22,464 nt of DNA from an uncultured Oscillospiraceae bacterium (GTDB lineage Bacteria; Bacillota_A; Clostridia; Oscillospirales; Oscillospiraceae), in assembly GCA_900754605.1 (NCBI GenBank), contig CAAEDK010000208.1, positions 1 to 22,464 of the forward strand, read 5' to 3'. This document shows positions 22,201 through 22,464 of this stretch, one piece after another. Each line of letters starts with the position of its first letter. The first letter of the stretch is position 1. Position numbers and translations under genes: made by a program. The notes beneath the pieces were generated by a model. The model had not been told where the DNA came from. It worked only from the letters and a program-made list of their open reading frames with translations, and did not search any database.

Positions 22201-22332
22201 ACCGAACCGGACTGCGCTGATGATACGGTTTGGGGAACTGTAGTCGGTCACGATGGTATCCGCATAGGTGGTCAGGCGGATGGATGTGTGCGGGTCAAAA
22301 TAGCTTAGTTCAATCAGTCTGCTTTGCGCCAT
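19252..22332 (-). CDS. Large SF2 helicase with an internal zinc motif and a C-terminal clamp-binding motif
   Basis: This 1,026-aa protein is a superfamily 2 helicase/translocase. Walker A is ECGSGKT (301-307), motif II is DELH (535-538) and motif III is TAT (564-566). Motif V is ETGLDL (827-832) and motif VI is QASRRSWR (852-859). CPDC (409-412) and CRRC (446-449) between motifs I and II look like a zinc ribbon insert. Residues 1-290 are an N-terminal region of unknown fold. The C-terminus is a charged tail ending QLSLF (1018-1022), which fits the bacterial clamp-binding consensus QLxLF. A DnaN-like clamp is encoded two genes downstream, so the helicase probably rides on it. AAAGGAG precedes the ATG. 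It is the first gene of the leftward array; a terminator-like hairpin lies just upstream. Confidence 0.88.
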   Translation of the reverse strand: MAQSRLIELSYFDPHTSIRLTTYADTIVTDYSSPNRIISAVRFGGYPEVVKAMSDAIYGGATIDVCSNGETLHLDTLPKGYRRQLSHDGMYAAATLMANDDAQSLDQLKEDTAEDDSLEESKPRKCYIFCPAGDQDRLFEEVDRKTAAPLIPEFRDYVLQELIRRGELRRMEVFSVKEKMDAWVLSLLPEDKNVVQVLEDGLKTGQIAIPGATPGMPDGFAQVENVTDYLSTYGITVADRIRKQFIPLFDPASEPLSDEVLDINRYIQQKAGYSLYDAQLAVAEATKRQLQRCGTALIVAECGSGKTKIGTDALGALYGLGAAQGGKKTFNLVMAPSHVTKKWVREIGETLPNTFAMVVKSITDLNRLYDMYQNCPQSVFAVFSKERARDGYMRYPAVQWNCRKKAFLCPDCMEPVEMEISEDGTRYTVNADQFFFQKEHKRNHKCRRCGAVLWAPVVPGRQIDWIKIPEYGWIYRYRAGKHLMRTQNEAVLDQLTQIAAFPEQSYPVRGAKRRFPLSTYIKRKMRGQIDAILCDELHQYNNASGQGDAMAELFGVCRYYIGMTATLINGYSSGIFHLLYRLLPGLMLKDGKRYRKPGDFDAEYGVVENTYEIKDAAYNSNRRAIKRKTKSRQLPGVSPLVYSRFLLEYTSFLSLSDMGKDLPDYEEIPVPLDMPEAVYSSYEKIEHELRMVLKTDRKAAQKILSAYLNLLTVYPDQPYDQPAIIHPIEGTVIAEPPNMASFEDILPKEEKTLEIVREKLAAGERVLIYTSWTRTDSQKKLLKQLHQEGICAEILKPSVPTEKREEWVEKRVRFGLQVLITNPSVVETGLDLNAFTTLIFYSIGYNLFTLRQASRRSWRINQSAPRVEVYLLYYANTIQAKAVKLMASKLAVAGIIEGTFSEEGLSAMSDVRDLTSQMAKELSLGIKDNVEDIAAAFKKMAVINPGRENRQKQPVQTAAGSEVFSMPAVEHPAASGTPGGIRAVESQQRRMLYEGLLQKRMEEQQKRRKKQRTVDENQLSLFGPAA

Positions 22333-22357
22333 TCATTCTCCTTTCCTATTTGGGGAC

Positions 22358-22396
22358 AAAAAAAGACCGCAACCACCCCAAAAGGCAATTACAGTC
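22358..22396 (-). terminator. Terminator-like hairpin in the leader of the helicase gene
   Basis: On the minus strand GACTGTAATTGCC (22396-22384) can pair throughout with GGTGGTTGCGGTC (22377-22365), 13 bp of which five are G-U, around a 6-base loop. Seven T residues (22364-22358) follow. The T-run ends 25 bases before the helicase ATG. It ends whatever lies to the right, or attenuates the helicase array. The many G-U pairs make it asymmetric: it would act only leftwards. Confidence 0.6.
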
Positions 22397-22410
22397 ATTC
22401 ATGTCCAGAT

Positions 22411-22464
22411 TCAATTTTCCAGGTCGTAGCTGTCCGGCAGAGGGCAGACTTCACCCTCCTTCCA
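22411..22464 (-). CDS. Possible C-terminal end of a gene cut by the window edge
   Basis: The minus-strand frame from the window edge reads 17 codons (WKEGEVCPLPDSYDLEN) to TGA at 22411-22413, just before the terminator-like hairpin. Codon content and position fit the tail of a real gene. If the window is circular, the frame continues at base 20 and meets a TAG after four codons without a start codon. The fragment would then not be a gene. It is therefore a test of circularity. Confidence 0.3.
   Translation of the reverse strand, partial: WKEGEVCPLPDSYDLEN
22446..22464. repeat. 19-bp direct terminal repeat, right copy
   Basis: Identical to bases 1-19. Its complement reads as an AAGGAGG-type sequence (TGGAAGGAGGGTGAAG), so one copy might once have been part of a ribosome-binding region. 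See the left copy for interpretation. Confidence 0.85.

Noticed and set aside
1..22464. Integrated element bounded by att sites
   Set aside because: The terminal repeat would fit, but there is no integrase, recombinase or tRNA target in the window; kept only as an alternative to circularity.

Overview
The window looks like part or all of an accessory element from a GC-rich Clostridia-type Firmicute, probably a gut Oscillospiraceae/Lachnospiraceae relative. This is inferred from strong AGGAGG-type ribosome binding sites, sigma-A-type promoters, TTG starts and protein families typical of clostridial mobile elements; no taxonomic marker gene is present. The first 19 bases are repeated exactly as the last 19 bases. 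The sequence is therefore either a circular molecule of about 22,445 bp opened at this point, or an element or contig bounded by a short direct repeat. I see no integrase, relaxase, replication initiator, DNA polymerase, capsid gene, rRNA, tRNA or CRISPR array.

Layout. Bases 1-352 are an AT-richer control region with a near-consensus rightward promoter and a structured leader. It drives the only sizeable rightward gene, an OmpR-like winged-helix regulator with a degenerate receiver domain (353-1045), which is followed by a terminator. Bases 1090-1510 are non-coding as far as I can tell. A 59-aa rightward ORF (1511-1690) then runs into a GC-rich imperfect tandem repeat (about 1739-1957).

Everything from 2025 to 22332 is on the minus strand: about 25 closely packed genes, many overlapping by 1-11 bases. 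Read in transcription order (right to left), it begins with a large SF2 helicase ending in a beta-clamp-binding motif, a 621-aa protein of uncertain (perhaps ArdA-like) type, a DnaN-like sliding clamp, a PP-loop (PAPS-reductase-like) enzyme and a DUF3268-type zinc-finger protein. A long run of small, mostly unrecognised proteins follows, including an LPD11-type protein, a sigma-region-2-like protein, two mutually similar 113/114-aa proteins and an XF1762-like protein with an N-terminal extension. Next come a RavA/MoxR-type AAA+ ATPase, a short leader ORF plus single-stranded DNA-binding protein (SSB), and a Cys-rich protein. A HicAB toxin-antitoxin pair with its own promoter and operator is next, followed by a ViaA-like VWA protein and a 52-aa protein at the far end.

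How it may work. Clamp, SSB and a helicase carrying a clamp-binding tail suggest a DNA replication or repair module. The RavA/ViaA-like pair is a known chaperone-like partnership of MoxR ATPases with VWA proteins. HicAB would stabilise the element. Hairpins followed by T-runs sit only about 20-25 bases upstream of the start codons of the helicase and of the VWA gene, which suggests control by read-through. About half of the array has no function I can assign, and that is the most likely place for an undescribed system.
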